Source: Varroa destructor (taxonomy: Eukaryota; Arthropoda; Arachnida; Mesostigmata; Varroidae). From it: a stretch of DNA of 64,000 bases. The position numbers and the translations under genes were made by a program. Below, one piece after another: positions 29,401 through 43,726 of the stretch (position 1 is the first letter of the stretch; the number at the start of each line of letters is the position of its first letter). Location of the stretch: NCBI RefSeq assembly GCF_002443255.2, contig NW_019211456.1, positions 20,073,557 to 20,137,556 of the forward strand, in the 5' to 3' direction. Below the pieces are notes generated by a model. The model saw only the letters and a program-made list of their open reading frames with translations, ran no database searches and was not told the origin of the DNA.

Positions 29401-32400
29401 GGGTGACAACGATCCGACCTCATCATAAAGGTTTAGCAAAGCAGGACATATGTTGCACTGCCAACCAACCAATAATTCATAGTCAGGTAAGCAAGAAGAA
29501 GCAGAGGACGAGTTGAATGATTATATATATATATATTGTATTTCCTGGTCCTAATGATAATTCGGCTTCGCAGTGCCTTTTACCATAGAGAAGCACCGCT
29601 TCTATTGATACAAAGTTATGGAAATCGTGTTCTGACTTTACTATCTGAGGGTGGTTTTATTACTTTATTTTGGCTCACTCATGAAAATGAGTGATATATA
29701 AAAACACCGCTGGTAGTAAGCGTTGTCGAAGCGCTCCGAACGGATGAATGGATTTTTCATCGACCTCAGGAAAGGTGCGGAAAAGTCCTTTGTGCCGTTG
29801 TCGCAGCTTCGAGCTAGAAAGAATCTCTTGAAATGGAAAAACATTTTGTCGACGAACATAAAATAGCTACGGTAAAGGTACAAGAATAGAATTTGGGTTT
29901 ATTGCGCTTATCAAGGGATGGATCGCCTCCATATTGGTTCGAACATTTGAAAAGGCGGTTTTCATCGACGCAGTGTCATGATCAAGGGTTTCACCTGGTC
30001 CCCATATGATCGTTGCAGAACGTTACTCTTCAATCGACAATTCTTAAGCCACAAAAGTCGCACGGCTGAAGAAGCTAGCCAGGAATTCATGTATCTGTAC
30101 CTATAGGATACGGTACCTAAGTTGGGAGCGATCTTCTACATATGCTACGAGTAAATGCGTTCCTGACTTTCATGTTTATTCAATATAGCAGCCCTTCATC
30201 GCGATTCGAATCCTAAGCCGCTCACAGGTTCGTTTTACATATTCTTTCGGCGATTCTGCGAACGCCTTCTTAGTAAAGGAACGAGTGAGCGGGTCGATGT
30301 TACTATGCCGAAACCCGCTAGATCTTCGCTCACTCACGTTCTACGCAGTCTAGATTTAAACCCGTTCTACGCATAGCAGTCTAACGGGTTTAAATCTAGA
30401 CTGTTCGCTGGCCATATGTGCTCTTCCCAAAACATGCTTTTGTTTCGGCTATTTTTTCGGAAAACGTATGGCCTTCTCTTAGACATTTTAACTATCTTTG
30501 GTGGCACAATGGTTTATAGAAGTTGCAAATAAGCATTCCTAATGGTGGGCTTGTCTTTCTAGAGGAAACATGGTGGCATTACGATTTTTTCACTGGATAA
30601 CACACACAAAGCATGAACTTTGGCCTAAAAAATCGCTTTTACCCACAATGGAGACACATTTCCTTGATTCTGGGAAAACCAGCGATAATTTCTACGATTC
30701 ATTTTTGAATTGAGGACAAAAGTGGTCGTTAAAAAATGGCTTCATCCTAGCGGGAATGTTCGATTATCCGTCAGCACTTAACTGTTAATAATATATTTGG
30801 GGCTGCATATTAACGCATCAATTTAACTGTTACTTTAGTTATAGAAGATGCCTTCGTGAAATGAAGATTCATACAAAACCGCACTTTATTTTCTCATAAA
30901 ATAATACGAAAATCAATTAGTTCAAATTCTCTTAAACTTAAAAAAAGAGGTATATTGTAACGGTAATGAATATATCTGCGATCTGTAATTATTTGTGTTA
31001 CCTATTTCATCCACCCTCTTTGCGCCAAGATGTACCTTACTGCTACTGCACTTTCTTGAGATCTGCGCTCTGGTACCGTCTACAATTGATAAACCTTCGA
31101 TTTTACTCGTATTCTCAAGTCCTTCAGTATTCATTCACATCCTGCGCAAACTGCAAACATGAATAGATATGCCTTTCAATCACATCAGAGAGGGAGGCAA
31201 CAAAGAGCTCAAAAATAGTAAATAATAAAAAAGTCAGGAGTAAATGATCTTTTTGTCATTGTTGTGTCATCAAGACCAAAAGCTGATCGGGGAACAAGAA
31301 CAACAGTCGCAACAACGGCTGAGCTGTTGCCTCGATGTTCTCATCCAGTGTATTTCAGCTATGGGACGTTGCGTCCACCTCTCTACATTACCGTTGCGAA
31401 CTAATTTCAACGTGAGAAATATGCACAAACAATTTCATACGCGTAACACAGCGAGTATGTGGTTCCATTAGGAAACAGTTCTGTCGCAAAACATTTCGAA
31501 GTTTAAGTTCTGCAGTTTAATTGTACCTTGCGCTTGTTATGCCTAACTGCAGAGGGACGCGGTCGTATGTCCTGATCGTAATACGCGTTGCCACTTATGG
31601 AATAACCCTTCTGTGTTTAGTTGTGCGTCAGCATAATGAGTGTCAGAATGTTACCGCGCGTGTAGGCTTTGATATGTAGATCAATATTTCAGTAAGCTAT
31701 AAAGTAATAGTAATACAGTTCGATATATGTTGTTTCTGATGAATAAAGGAAATAGAGCGAACATGTAGTGGTTAAAAAAAAATAGTCAGAAACAACAGTC
31801 ATACGTTAGGCTTTGATAGCTTTGGATAGCGTATGTTGTTCTACAGATATTAACCCCGTTTTACATTCCGTCCGTGTTCTCCGTGTCGCTGCAGCAAAGT
31901 CAAAGGTGGAAATTCAGTTTCTATCTCTCAGTCACTACCAAGCGCATCTGCAGGAGACGTAATGCTGACTCTCCTTATAGGAGAGGTTATGCCGAAAGCG
32001 CAACAACTCCTTTCTTCAGAGCAGGATGCTTCAAAAGTCTTCGTCTCTAAGTGAATACTCTTTAGATCAGAGCGGCTGGTTGGCTCAATGCCCCACATCC
32101 GTTCTATGCAGCGTCTCTGCTCAGTCGAGCTTGGGGTTGAAGGCTGCGTACGTATGTACATAAACACCCAATGAAACCCACGATAGATAGAACACAACAA
32201 GATACCTGAGGACCGACAATACGCTTGCTATAGGATTACATAAGCAAATAAATGTAGCCACCCCGTCAACACAAATAGACGCGCGCACGTCGTTCAGCTT
32301 TTTTTTGGAGTAAAGCAACGACGTAAGATGTTGTTACGTAACAACAGAAAGAGTTACACAATACATAGAACAGGTAGTAACAGTGGCTATCCACAGCCGT

Positions 32401-35400
32401 AACATGGACAATTTTTCGAAACGGGCCTATGTTTTTAGTTCTGCTTGTTGACACTGTGACACAGGACAGCTAGTGGGAAACATAGTACGTACCCGCTGGT
32501 CAACGAGCCCAGAGAAATAACTGTGTTTATGCAATTTCGGCTGAAGGGAAGGATACCGGGATAAAAGCTGGGTAAAGCTAAAACTGTGTACAGGATCAAA
32601 CAGAGCAATATCGGGCTCCGGAACTCAGCTCATAACAATCACACAATAAGATTTGCTCAACAACAATTTAAAAATAACATTTTCGTCATATACGCACCAC
32701 AAGAGTGAAAAATATAACAGCGAGATTGCCGTCCAAGATAGACTACACAATGGTAATAACTTTTGATGATTTATCTATGACTCTGAACGTGTATTAAACA
32801 ATTGTGCTAGCGATGGGTATGCTGTGTTGAAATAGTTTATGACAGATTATGCCATTGTTTGAGCTCGCTTACGCACACCGAGCTTCTCAGAATATTCATC
32901 ATTGAAACATTTGTCTTGACTTGACAAAAGAATACTTGACATACCCAGTATCCTTTTGACTTAGTTAGTAATATTGGTAATATATTTAGTATTTAGTAAT
33001 ATAGGTTAAACTAATAAGGACTTTGTTCTTTGTAGTTAAAGTTGTGTCACTGTATATTTACGGAAAGCACGTGGTTTCAACTTCTCGAGTAAAAATAACA
33101 GTATGTTTTTTTTTTATAAATTCCAGCTCATCTAAAGTAAAATCAGTCAAGTTTAATAGTAAGTTGAAAAAAAGAGCAACGGCACAGTTTGTATGCTTGC
33201 GCTTGAACTTTTTATCCCGTGTCGTTCAATATGACGCCATAATTACCCAATAGTTACAAAAGCAGTTGAAGAGAATATACATGTATACGTATCAAGCTTC
33301 TGAGCCTATCGAGCCGGCCGGTGTCACTTTATTATGGTACCATCGTAATTTACGTAGCAAACCAATAATATTTTCTTGCTTCTTCTCGAGTGACGGATCG
33401 TTTTCGAAGAAGCAATTCGACTTTTGCTTGTTGTTTCGGAGATACGCATTGCTCGCACGTGAAACAGACGTCCACGTCATTGTGACACTGCCAAATATAT
33501 CTTGGACTCGTCAATGGGGAAACAGCATTAGACCAAAGTTGAAATCCGTCCCAAAGTTAGCCGCTTCCTTCACTACGCAGAGAGTAGATGACTGTAGCAA
33601 TATGTTCGCTGAGTCGGTAACTGTATGTACGAGCAGTCGCTTTGAACTGTCCAACAGTTGAGCAGCTGTTGCTTAACATGGCGCTGCTGGTATTGCAACT
33701 GTATACTGGATAAATTTTATTACGTCTTTCTTATGCTTTTGCTTGATAAATACGCTTCGGGAACTCGCGTGAAGATTCAGCACCGTCCTATGTACGCGTG
33801 TCTGTGCTCGTCCGATTCGTCGCGACCATTTGCGTGTTTTCCGTTGGGTCTCAAGTCTACGTTTGATTTTGAATAATTTAAAAGGTACTATTGTATGTAT
33901 AATACCGACCACCAGGCATCTTTAATCTGCACATAAACCCAGACATCAGAGCGATATTAGTCATGTACATGGATCGCTGGCACCAGCCGTCTATCTGTGC
34001 CATATCTCTGATCAGACTCTTATTCGTTACAAACTAGTTCCGATTTCGCACCTCGGCCGATGATTTCGCTACAATGGGCGCAAAACTTACCGGTTAAGTG
34101 CGAGAAATCATGTTTAAATAATTGCATAAATTAGTTACTCAGGCGCCTTATATGACTCCGTCGTCTGACCGACTTTTCTTTTCTTTGAGAACCATTAATC
34201 TACGCTTCTGAATGCGTATCGATTCCAGCTAGCTATTATTTACGGAGTATCGGCGTCTTTGTGCTCAACGAACTTTCGTGAGTAGCTGTCCTGGCAATGC
34301 ACCACGGCCGACATCGCTGAAGCGAAGGGCGTAAAAGAAATGCTAAACGCCGTCCGTAAGCTACAGTAGCCAAAACCTAAATGGCAGGATCCCCTTCGAT
34401 TCCTACTATGTGCACTATACGTTCCTAGTACAACAGTGAAGACTCTCAAGCGTGACAACGTTCGGCATACAGTCGACGTTACGAGATGCGGTTCGAGCGC
34501 AGAGCATCAATAAGCGAGTAAATTTGTTTTTACAAAATCCAAATAACTTTTTTTCATTACTGTGGCTACGTATCAACACAGCGGATACAAACATCACACG
34601 GTCAACGTACTTCGTCACTGATACACTAACAATGCATTGATTAAAACAAGCCTTGAATCCCACTACAGCTGTGAGGAAAACTCATTGATCTGCAGTCAAT
34701 CGACGTCCGCTCGCGAGTCTACCAGGATATAGCGGTGGAGAGACAAAGCAATCTCAAATAGATGATGAAAGCATAGTAGGTATACATTTGTACGCGTTTG
34801 TTATAAAAAGACACGGAACACATAGAAGTGGGCTTAATTATAATACAGACTTGCCTCCGGTGGGCATTTAGTAGAACTAATGTGTCACACCAAAAAGATC
34901 GAATGTTCACAAAAATAATCTGAAGACGCGCATATCTAATGAAGGCTAAGATTTTGTTTACACATAATGCATATCTACATAATGACATGTATAACTTTTC
35001 TTTCTACAGGAGGTGTTCAAGATCATCACCGTTCTAATCATACGGATGGAGCATTGACATCAATGAATATTTTATTTGTTGTCTACTGGCTTAATGCAAG
35101 GGGCTCTTGAATGGCCAAATATCTATCGATTTTTGGACGGCGTAGACGTTCTAGTCAAGGGATATCGACAAAAATCGGCAAGAATGAACGCAACCAAGTT
35201 GATCAACTATGGAAAATTGTAACTTCACTGGCCGAAAGGATCTTTTTCGAAAACTGTACATTTTAGTTAGGTTTTTCCACGTACCAATGGTAAAGATGTT
35301 TTTTCCGGTCCGGACCATCTCAGTTGATAGACCGTACGCTTGTTAGGACGCTACTTTGGCCGCTAGTGAAGCCCGTCGATGTTTTTATTTTTCCGGAACG

Positions 35401-38400
35401 TTCTCTGCGCTCCAAAGTCACCTTTTATCCGACTAATTACGTGTTGCCTAGGTGGGCAGGAAGTTGCCTGTGATTTTATTTGAGCTAGATTTGTGTATTT
35501 TCAGTAGCATTTAGAATAGAGTTTCCTTTGCTCAATTCAGTTAACTGTAGTCTACTCACTATTTCCAATGGTTCACGTCGAAAACAACAAGAAACTGTAT
35601 ATAGCCTGTATATATATTATTGCGTTTTCAGATGGTGCGTGCAATCATCGGTGGCGCCCAATTCAAAAAGAGAGTACGTTTTCAGAGTGACTGAACGCTA
35701 ATATCTTACTTAGTAACTACCCGACTAGTGTTCCACTGTACTTAATCCGAATACTCCGCTAATTGTTACAATGGGACGCGTATAGCTGGTCCAGGATTAC
35801 TCAATGAGGAGTAAACATCACTGATCAAATATAATACAATATTACTGAGACGTTCACCCGACGCATACGATCCAACAACCTAATTAAAAAAGAAAAAAAA
35901 AATAAATAAGCCCTGCATTTACGCGAGTACACGTTTCGCTAAGGAGCAAGTTCTATTGATTGAATATCTTTACTAATAGAATGTAGATATTATACACGAA
36001 ACGTGACCTGCGCAATTATTTCCACCAGTACATTCTTCGTGTGCAACCAGACTGTACATTACCATAACGAAAGGACGAATAGACCTTTGCAGTTCTAATA
36101 ATTAACTTAATAAGTAGACTATTAATTGAAAATCGCGACAAACCAGCAGACCGGAAGTCAATATACGTTGCCACAACTTCTGGGCGTTCGATAATCCATC
36201 CCTTTTAGTCCGAAGTCACTGCGTCGTGTCCGCCATGTTGGATCTCGGCCAGCGCTACTACGTCCTCTACTTCATGATTCTATGGATCTCCGCCTTATTT
36301 GTTTCTTCGACGATAGGAAAATAGTGTAAAACTAACTCTGACAAAAACAGCAGGTACAAGGTTTAATGCAGGACAACGCTATTCATCGTTATTTCGATGC
36401 GCACATCCCAGGAGCATTACTAGGTAAATCGAGTTCGAAACACAGGCCTTGACCATCTGGCCAGAACGCAACAGGTCTGACTCGAAACAAATGAATCGTG
36501 TTTAGTCTCAATCTTAAACTAGTTAATTTTGAGATTGACCTCGTTCTAGATGTCCCATATGTGTTGCAGGGAATGTGTTTCTTATAAGAATATTCGTATC
36601 ATCCTATTTGTCCGTCTGCTTAACGCAGTGTGCGACACAGTCAGCGATAATCAGTGGTCGGGTATAGAACGCATGCCCTATTGTCTTCATTTTTTCACCA
36701 GGATAACCAGATCAAGTAGCGGTTACCCACACATGAAGAAGCCCATTTTCGAAAACGTGTCAGAGTCGAAATGCCTCTTATATTAGAAGTGTGTTTTAGC
36801 TGCCGGCAGATTTGACGATTTCTCTCGGTACATGTTCAAAAGATCAAAAGAAAAAGGAACAATTCCAGACGGAGCCCGTGTACACTACATCAGTTCGTTG
36901 TCTATCGGCAACGGCATGAATGAGAATCCTGCACCCTTTGCTCTAAATAATAAATGTACATCCGATATCGGCATGGGGCATTGTTTCAGGTGGCTGATTC
37001 TAATGCATTGAACTAAGTCTGTCTAGGTCGCTGATTTGCTACGTAACAATATGGCCGCTACACCGTCGCGAGGGCATTGACCATAGGCTGTTTTTATCAT
37101 TAATGCTTGCCGCTAATGATTTTAGCAGGTCGAGCTGCGAAGGACTGGAGAAGAAGGACTAGGGGTGGCGTTACGCTTGAAGTCGATAGATCGATACCCA
37201 ACGCATCATTTCGCCTCAGCTCCTTCTTGACATAGGTTCACCTCTTATTAGATAGTTCAACTTCCTCTAAACTTTAACGTAGTTACAATTCTTGGGTTAT
37301 CTGAAATAATGCGTTCAATATAGCCTAGATCGGTATATGCGTCTCTTGAGGAGTAGATGTTCGGTGATGTGAACTCTAGATCAATTATACTGATTTTGAC
37401 CTTACAAGCTGGCAGCAAATCCAACAATTTTTATGAACGACAGCCCGACACAAATTAGCCTTGTGAAGCAACGCTCGCTGAGAAATAGAAATCTGCAAGA
37501 CAGCGGATGCTTAGGAAATTTATCTAAAATTTGCCTATATAAATGATTAGACTGACAAACGTATATTGTATCCCTATTCGTTATCTTAAATGTACTACAT
37601 TTTCAATGAAAATTAAAAATAAATAATTAAGATAAATTCGTGAAAAGGTCTGCCTTAGGGAATACTGCGTCTTCATTTGCTATGCTCAACTTCGATAGGT
37701 TACTTTGTTTGCTTATGAGAAAAACTCCAATTCAATATGGAAGACTGTTTTAGTAATCAAGCAGCCGGTATCAAGTGCTCCCCCATACTACGATAAAAAC
37801 ACCGCAATGGATGAATTGACCAAATCATATAAATCTGCTGGCTCTAAATGCTGGTTAGTTTTTATAGCACTGAGAAAATAAGTATACGTTTGCTTACTGG
37901 TCTATCGTGTAGTCACAAACGGCTCGAATCAGACGGTGGTGATCTGATGAAAAAAACACTGGCCAACGTCGCTTTCTGATCAATAGCTAGTCATTCCAAG
38001 GTCCGTAAAGCAGTGCTGGACATAGGGACTAACAAATCGCCGAGTTTTTCTGGGGGAAACATCCTTTTACCTATATTGGGGCTTGACAGCTTTGTTTTTT
38101 TAGTTTTCTTTGTGCGGAAGAATGAAGTAGATGTTGGATGTTGCGGGGTCAGGGCGGCGATTCGTTGCACATACTACTGTTCTATATGTCAGTTTGTTAG
38201 CTTAAGGTAATTCCTCAAATATATAATAAATCGAAGCAGATTATAGGATTATAGACAGCTGTGTTTCGAAAGATTCAAACACTGAAGTAGTAATATTCTC
38301 TTCGTAGTAATTTTGTGTACCTTGATTTTAGAGTTCTTGTTTTTTGTGTTTTTGAGTATAGCTGGTTTACTATGAATAGTAAGTGAGAAACGTACCCATC

Positions 38401-38700
38401 CCGCGAGTTGAGTTTCTAGCTTTCTTTTCGTCCTATGTGTGAAGCTAGTCAATGGTGACAATTTTTGGTGCTGAAGGTATCGTCGATACTAATAAACATA
38501 GTAGATCTGTAACTATCCAAGTTGCTCACAACTGTTCTACCGTGTCGCCGCTGTTTTCAATCGGTTGACTGTTATTCGTCTTACAGCAGAAGCAGAAAAA
38601 ACAATTGTTTGTTTCAACATGTAATTTGCGCGAAATCTTAATCGCAACCTGGACTCTGTACAGCACAACTGCCGATCCTCACAAAATAACACCAACTAAA
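29401..38700. other. Long AT-rich intergenic stretch
   Basis: No gene recognised over 9 kb. It contains a short (AT)n at 29520-29535, an inverted-repeat cluster at 30283-30403, and A-rich runs near 31775 and 35885. The longest open frame (33266-33661, +) starts at TTG and has no recognisable content. Confidence 0.5.
30346..30403. repeat. Perfect 21-bp inverted repeat, part of a hairpin cluster
   Basis: Arms 30346-30366 and 30383-30403 are exact reverse complements with a 16-base loop. The 10-mer GTTCTACGCA occurs as a direct repeat at 30339 and 30364, in the left flank and across the arm-loop junction. A second hairpin pairs 30283-30291 with 30327-30335 just upstream. Confidence 0.93.
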
Positions 38701-40006
38701 ATAAACAACCAGTTTTAGGTAGGACAAACGTTTCGCTCAGAGTTAATCGATCGCCATGGTCACTTTTGCCGGTACGAAACTAATCGTTGCTTGCTACGAC
38801 ACGTATTACACGTAGACGTTCTAGACCCGGGTGCAGATATGAGCGACACGATGTATTCGTATGTATCATCAGCGTCTATTATAACAGTTTTTCTTACAGA
38901 AAAAAGTCGCTTTGCCAACTTCAGCTTCGTTAGCGCCGATACGCTCGGGCGAAGTGCGATGAAGTCGACCGTCAACTAACTGTTGGATAGATATCTCAAG
39001 CCGAGCCGGGCAAAAAAAGCAAAATGGCTGCCTTCCAACACAACGTCACTCATGTGTGTATCTACCGCAAACAAACAGTCCAGCAGTGCCCAGCTGCCAG
39101 GTCACTTCAGCTCCACCTACAACTGATATCACAGAAGTTGTGCTTGAAGTGGATGGAACATAAGTAGCAATGATTCTCAGCTGATTTATCCGTTCACGAA
39201 TAGGGGACTCCGCTATCACTGCCTGATCCACTGACTGACTGACTGACGAAAGAGACAGATGGCAGGCTCTGTACCCTGCTCTGTGCCACTGAACTGACAG
39301 AATTTCAGCGCTGACGGCGTGAGCACCCACAAACGCCCGGCAACAGTCACAAACAGGCGAGCAACAAAGCACTATAGCTGAAGTAAATTCGCTACTACAC
39401 CTCACTTGCTGTCTGTTCTACGAAGCCGTCGTCCCTTCGCGGCCGCTTTCTAGAGGCGCAGAGATGCCGATTAAATCAAAGCTGAGCGATGTGGCAAAGC
39501 GCCGGGCGTAGCAACCAAGTGACTAGTCAGCCAAGCAACAGTCAGTCGCTCTGCCACTGAGCAGCCTAGGCGGCAGCAGCGACGACGACGACGACTGGTC
39601 CGCACTCCGCCGGCGTCCGCTTGTGTGGAGCGTCATAGACGGCAGTGACTGCGTCCAGACAGAGCACGTGACCAACCGGCACCAGTGGGCCTCCAATAGC
39701 GCCAGCAAGCGTCGATGTAGCGTACTCTCCTGCCGCACGCAGACAACGAGGATTCACCGAAAGAGTAACGAATGAGTAACAGATACAACAACGCCACAAC
39801 GTACAGCCTCTCTTGCCCGTGCTGTTGGATTGTTTATGCTGCTAGATCTGTTATGAGCAGCAGCAGCAGTAGGCGACCATGATGCTGATGGCAGCAGCTG
39901 GCACAACGATGGCTGTCGCTTCTCGATAGATCGCTGCGTCTGTCATTCGGCCAGCGCCGATGATGAGTAGATAGCAGCTAGCCAGCGTCAGTCAGGCAAA
40001 GCAGTG

Positions 40007-40450
40007 ATGGGGAACGCTTGCTTCACTCTTCGACTCTTTTGTCGATTGTGCGTAACGCGTACCAACGACGCTCATATAGGAAAGCAGCACACGGAGTCCC
40101 CGTCCCAGCGGCACCAGGCGGTAGTAGGAGCAAAATCAAAGCAAAGGGAAATTACCTGTAATAGTCGTAGTAGTAGTAGTAGTAGTAGTAGCAGCAGCAT
40201 TGGAACAGAAAAGCTTTCTCGCACGGTAACTGACTATGGTTGCCGCTGCTGCCGTAACTGTAATGGCTGGTGCGGACACCGCGCGATGGATACCGCTGCC
40301 GTCAACTGCCGATACAACCTCTGTCGTAGACACCTACAGATTTCGGTCAGTCAGGCAACACGAAGACTACAGGCGTCCGTGATCCTGCTAGTGCCAGATA
40401 GGGGAAGAAGCGGCAGGGAAGCTGGTTGCCGTTGTGTGTTATTGGGCTAA
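40007..40450 (+). CDS. Hypothetical 147-residue open frame with poly-Ser
   Basis: The longest unassigned frame with a true ATG. It begins MGNACFT, which resembles an N-myristoylation signal (MGxxxS/T) with a nearby cysteine. A serine run near residue 55 is encoded by the (TAG)n microsatellite read as AGT codons, followed by a Cys-rich patch (CRCCRNC). The repeat-driven composition and GC-rich setting make a chance frame quite possible. No family is recognised. Confidence 0.15.
   Translation: MGNACFTLRLFCRLCVTRTNDAHIGKQHTESPSQRHQAVVGAKSKQREITCNSRSSSSSSSSSSIGTEKLSRTVTDYGCRCCRNCNGWCGHRAMDTAAVNCRYNLCRRHLQISVSQATRRLQASVILLVPDRGRSGREAGCRCVLLG
40163..40200. repeat. (TAG)n/(CAG)n triplet microsatellite
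   Basis: About nine TAG units followed by three CAG-type units. Confidence 0.9.
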
Positions 40451-40500
40451 CCGTACACCACTACAGAAGTAATGGTGCCTCTGAGATATGTATATATAAG

Positions 40501-42508
40501 ACTATAGTCTGGAGCAGATACGACAAGACTAAATAGCTGCATTTATTCTATCGGACCCTATAGATGAACAGTGGCAGGGATGGTGTTGGGCTTTATTTTT
40601 TCTCGTTTAACAATTATGAGGCTACGTGAACGAAACAACCAATGAGCCCAAATGCCGAAGTTGGCCACATTTGCCAGTCAGCAACCCACTATTAGCACTG
40701 GAAGGCTGAATGTTTCCGCTTTACCTCAAACACGTCTACACAATTATTCTTAATCGCTATTATCTCGCCTTTCTCCTACTTTGGCCGTGTACTTCTTGCG
40801 CGTTAATACTGAAAATTAAGCAGTTAATTTAATTATGAAGAAAAAACATGTTATTTAAATACGATAGTTTGATGATCCGCTGGGTTGAGGCTACGAGGAT
40901 CCGAAAAAGAGGAGGTTACATGTATGACTCTGTAGATGCAATATAGAGCCCGAAAAGCCTCGCAGTAGATGTGTATCGAGTGTCTGGCGCCAGAGGGCGC
41001 CACCGATTTGATAACACCAGCACAGAAAAAAAAAAAGAAGAAAATCGTCTAAGCAGAATGGTATTCTGACAAAGGGTTTGAAGCGTTCGGAGCCGTCCTC
41101 ATTTGTCTAGAAAGATTTCTAGATGTAGCTTTGAAGCAAAAAATCAATTGCTATCAACACACACAAATGCTTACGTATGAGATTTCATTTCAGAGAGAGT
41201 CATTTAGGAAGCCTAGAAGATACGATAGCTGTTGGCACACTTTAAGCTGGAGTACACGTCAAAAGCGACAAATCATCTATTTTATAATTATTGACAAAAA
41301 AACATGCTCCGTCGACCATTTAAGCAAAACCAATTAAATCGCAAGGTATCGCTAAACTTTACGGAATGCTGCTTGAAAAACCAGCGTGTCGCCTTCAATA
41401 CATAGGTAAAAGCACATACGAAGTATTGTTAGCCCGGATTTTCTACGGTAAAAAGTTCTGAAAGAGATCGGAACATAAAAATCAGAATACCCATCCCGTA
41501 TTATAATACGCCTTCAGCTTTCTGGATGATTCGTAGGCATGACACTCGGTACTACGAAGATAAGTGTGCGAGGAAGTTACAAGAGTAATATAACTTACAT
41601 AGATACCCCCAGTGATAGAGTAGATGAGGGAAAACTTTGCGGGAAGAGAGACCTTCCGTGTGTTGCTCCAACGTTATTATTAAATTATCGACCTCTTATT
41701 ATACTGCCATTATTATATCGTCGTTGGAGTTTTATGTCCTCCCAAACCAACTGTGTAGCGAAATAATGTCACCGAGAAACCCAGAAAAGTTGATCGGAAT
41801 GGCGTTGCGTAAGTTAGCCATCCATGTAAAAATATTGTAAATAGAGCACCCGCGGAAACATTTAGTCAGTAGTAGCAATATGAATTACCGTTAAAGATTT
41901 AATTGATGTCGGCAGCCTTAATTTACGTCAACACATTCAGAAATAGGTGAAAATCAAATTTCCTGTCAATGGTGCTCATTTTCTCTTACAAGTACAAGTC
42001 ATTTTCCAACAATATGTAACAAGTTTTTTTATGTTCAACAATGTTAGTTAACTTTTTCTTCCAGACTGCCGGACTCCACGAATAGACGATATAAGTGTAG
42101 CAGCTTTATTATAACGTCTCCACCTCAGGTAAGTCTATTCCATTTACACTGATCTCCGCTGTTTTTGCTGCCGTTAAACCTTACACTGGTTAAGGCCAAT
42201 CAGTTCTGTGGCCTTTCCGTGATCACTACAATTGAACATAAATGGAGTTCTTTTCCTGCCTATAGATGGCGCTGCTTGTTGTGTTGTTCACTAAATAAAT
42301 ATACGATTAGACGTTACGACAAGAGCTTTTATCAGATTGACCTTTATCTACTGAAGGCGTTAATGAGTTCTACAATGGGCTTGAATTAACTCAAAATATT
42401 AAATAACATGACTCGTCAACCAGCAAGAACACGTCGTGAGATCAGGCTGAAATCACTTCATAATTTCTGTTATAACTAAATATTATATATTACAAAGTGA
42501 GCAGAGAT

Positions 42509-42555
<47 letters not shown>

Positions 42556-43634
42556 GTTGTACGAGCTTGTTTTTATGAACGTTCAGGTCTAAGTCTAGTC
42601 CGGTTGAGCTTCAGGGTTAATTAGCTGTTATTATCATATCTTAGTTTCCTAGGAAGGTTTCTATACTAATTATGCCAGTTAGTTTAGCCATATAATTACA
42701 TAAGCTATCGAATCATTCGAGAAGAGTTTTGGTTGCATATAGATTCTTGTGCGCAATACCCGACTATTGTTTTTATTCGTGGTTATCCACTATACCAGAT
42801 CAGCAGGTAGAACTCACATCCGAGCCGCCTTAGCGGTACAGTAGAAACGACATCGGCCTTGGCCGTTCAACACCGTTGTAAATTGAATTTCGATAGGCCG
42901 ACGGTCGAGCCTGTTCGGGTAACATAACTATAGGCATAACCGACTCGTATAGTTATTACATTTGAACAACTCGGCAATTTGTTCAGGGCGTATCTACTGT
43001 AGAATCCGTAAAAACGCATAGACCAGAACTGTTATGCTGGTAAAGTTTGCCAGAAGCCTACATCGTTTGTCGATTTATTCCTCCTAACAGTCAGAAGGTT
43101 GCAGCAAGACGATCTAATCTTTGGCTTGACTGGACCCACAAATAGTCGGACAGAGAAAATTCAATGTATTTTCAAGATTCGGTGGTCACTAGTGAAGCTT
43201 TTGAGATAGCAAGCTGCCGTCATGCGATTTCGCAATTATCGTGAGCAAGTGACCATCCAGTTGAATGCATTGGGAATATCTTCGTGTGGGAATCGGAAGA
43301 TGAGAGAATTCATAAGGCCTCTCTCTATTAGATGTATTGATGCTATATTCACGAATTTATTTTTTTTTTCTAATGTATTCGTTAAGACTAAACAAACATT
43401 TCTTGCTATATGATGTTACCTAGGTGTAGCATGGTTTCGAACCCTGTCCCCCATAATTCTGACTGGCCCAAAAATGGCTTCTAGTTTGGCTCGTGAAAAT
43501 GGCGAAAAATTATTAGTTAAATCGTCCGTAACGGGCGCACTTAGTCATAGTACGTTATCTCCATTGAATGTTGGTATTCACTACCTCGGCATCAACTTTG
43601 TATTGAACTAGAAAGGATAAAGGTTACATATGAT
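40501..43634. other. Intergenic, no gene seen
   Basis: AT-rich stretch up to the 3' end of the first cuticle-like gene. It contains the (GA)n microsatellite at 42514-42552 and poly-T near 43360. No recognisable coding content. Confidence 0.5.
42514..42552. repeat. (GA)n microsatellite
   Basis: About 19 uninterrupted GA units. Confidence 0.95.
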
Positions 43635-43640
43635 TTTATT
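43635..43640 (-). terminator. Polyadenylation signal for cuticle-like gene A
   Basis: AATAAA on the minus strand, 87 bp after the stop codon at 43727. Confidence 0.6.
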
Positions 43641-43726
43641 ATACGACCGATTCTCTATCAAATGATATGTTACAGTGAGAATATAACATTTTAGGTAATT
43701 CAGGGGGTTCAGAAGTGTGTGGTATT

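Larger units (their letters stand above)
38700..40500. other. GC-richer island with triplet repeats
   Basis: The strongest compositional island of the window. It holds (ACTG)n at 39229-39246, (GAC)n at 39576-39597, a CAG-type run near 39856 and (TAG)n at 40163-40193, with open frames on both strands. A minus-strand donor-like CAG/GTAATT lies near 40156. It may be the promoter and 5' exon region of an unidentified gene. Confidence 0.35.

Noticed and set aside
33266..33661. 131-codon plus-strand frame
   Set aside because: Starts at TTG, has no recognisable motif and lies in AT-rich intergenic DNA.
39046..39405. 119-codon minus-strand frame in the GC island
   Set aside because: Starts at GTG and overlaps a microsatellite. 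High GC alone lengthens open frames.
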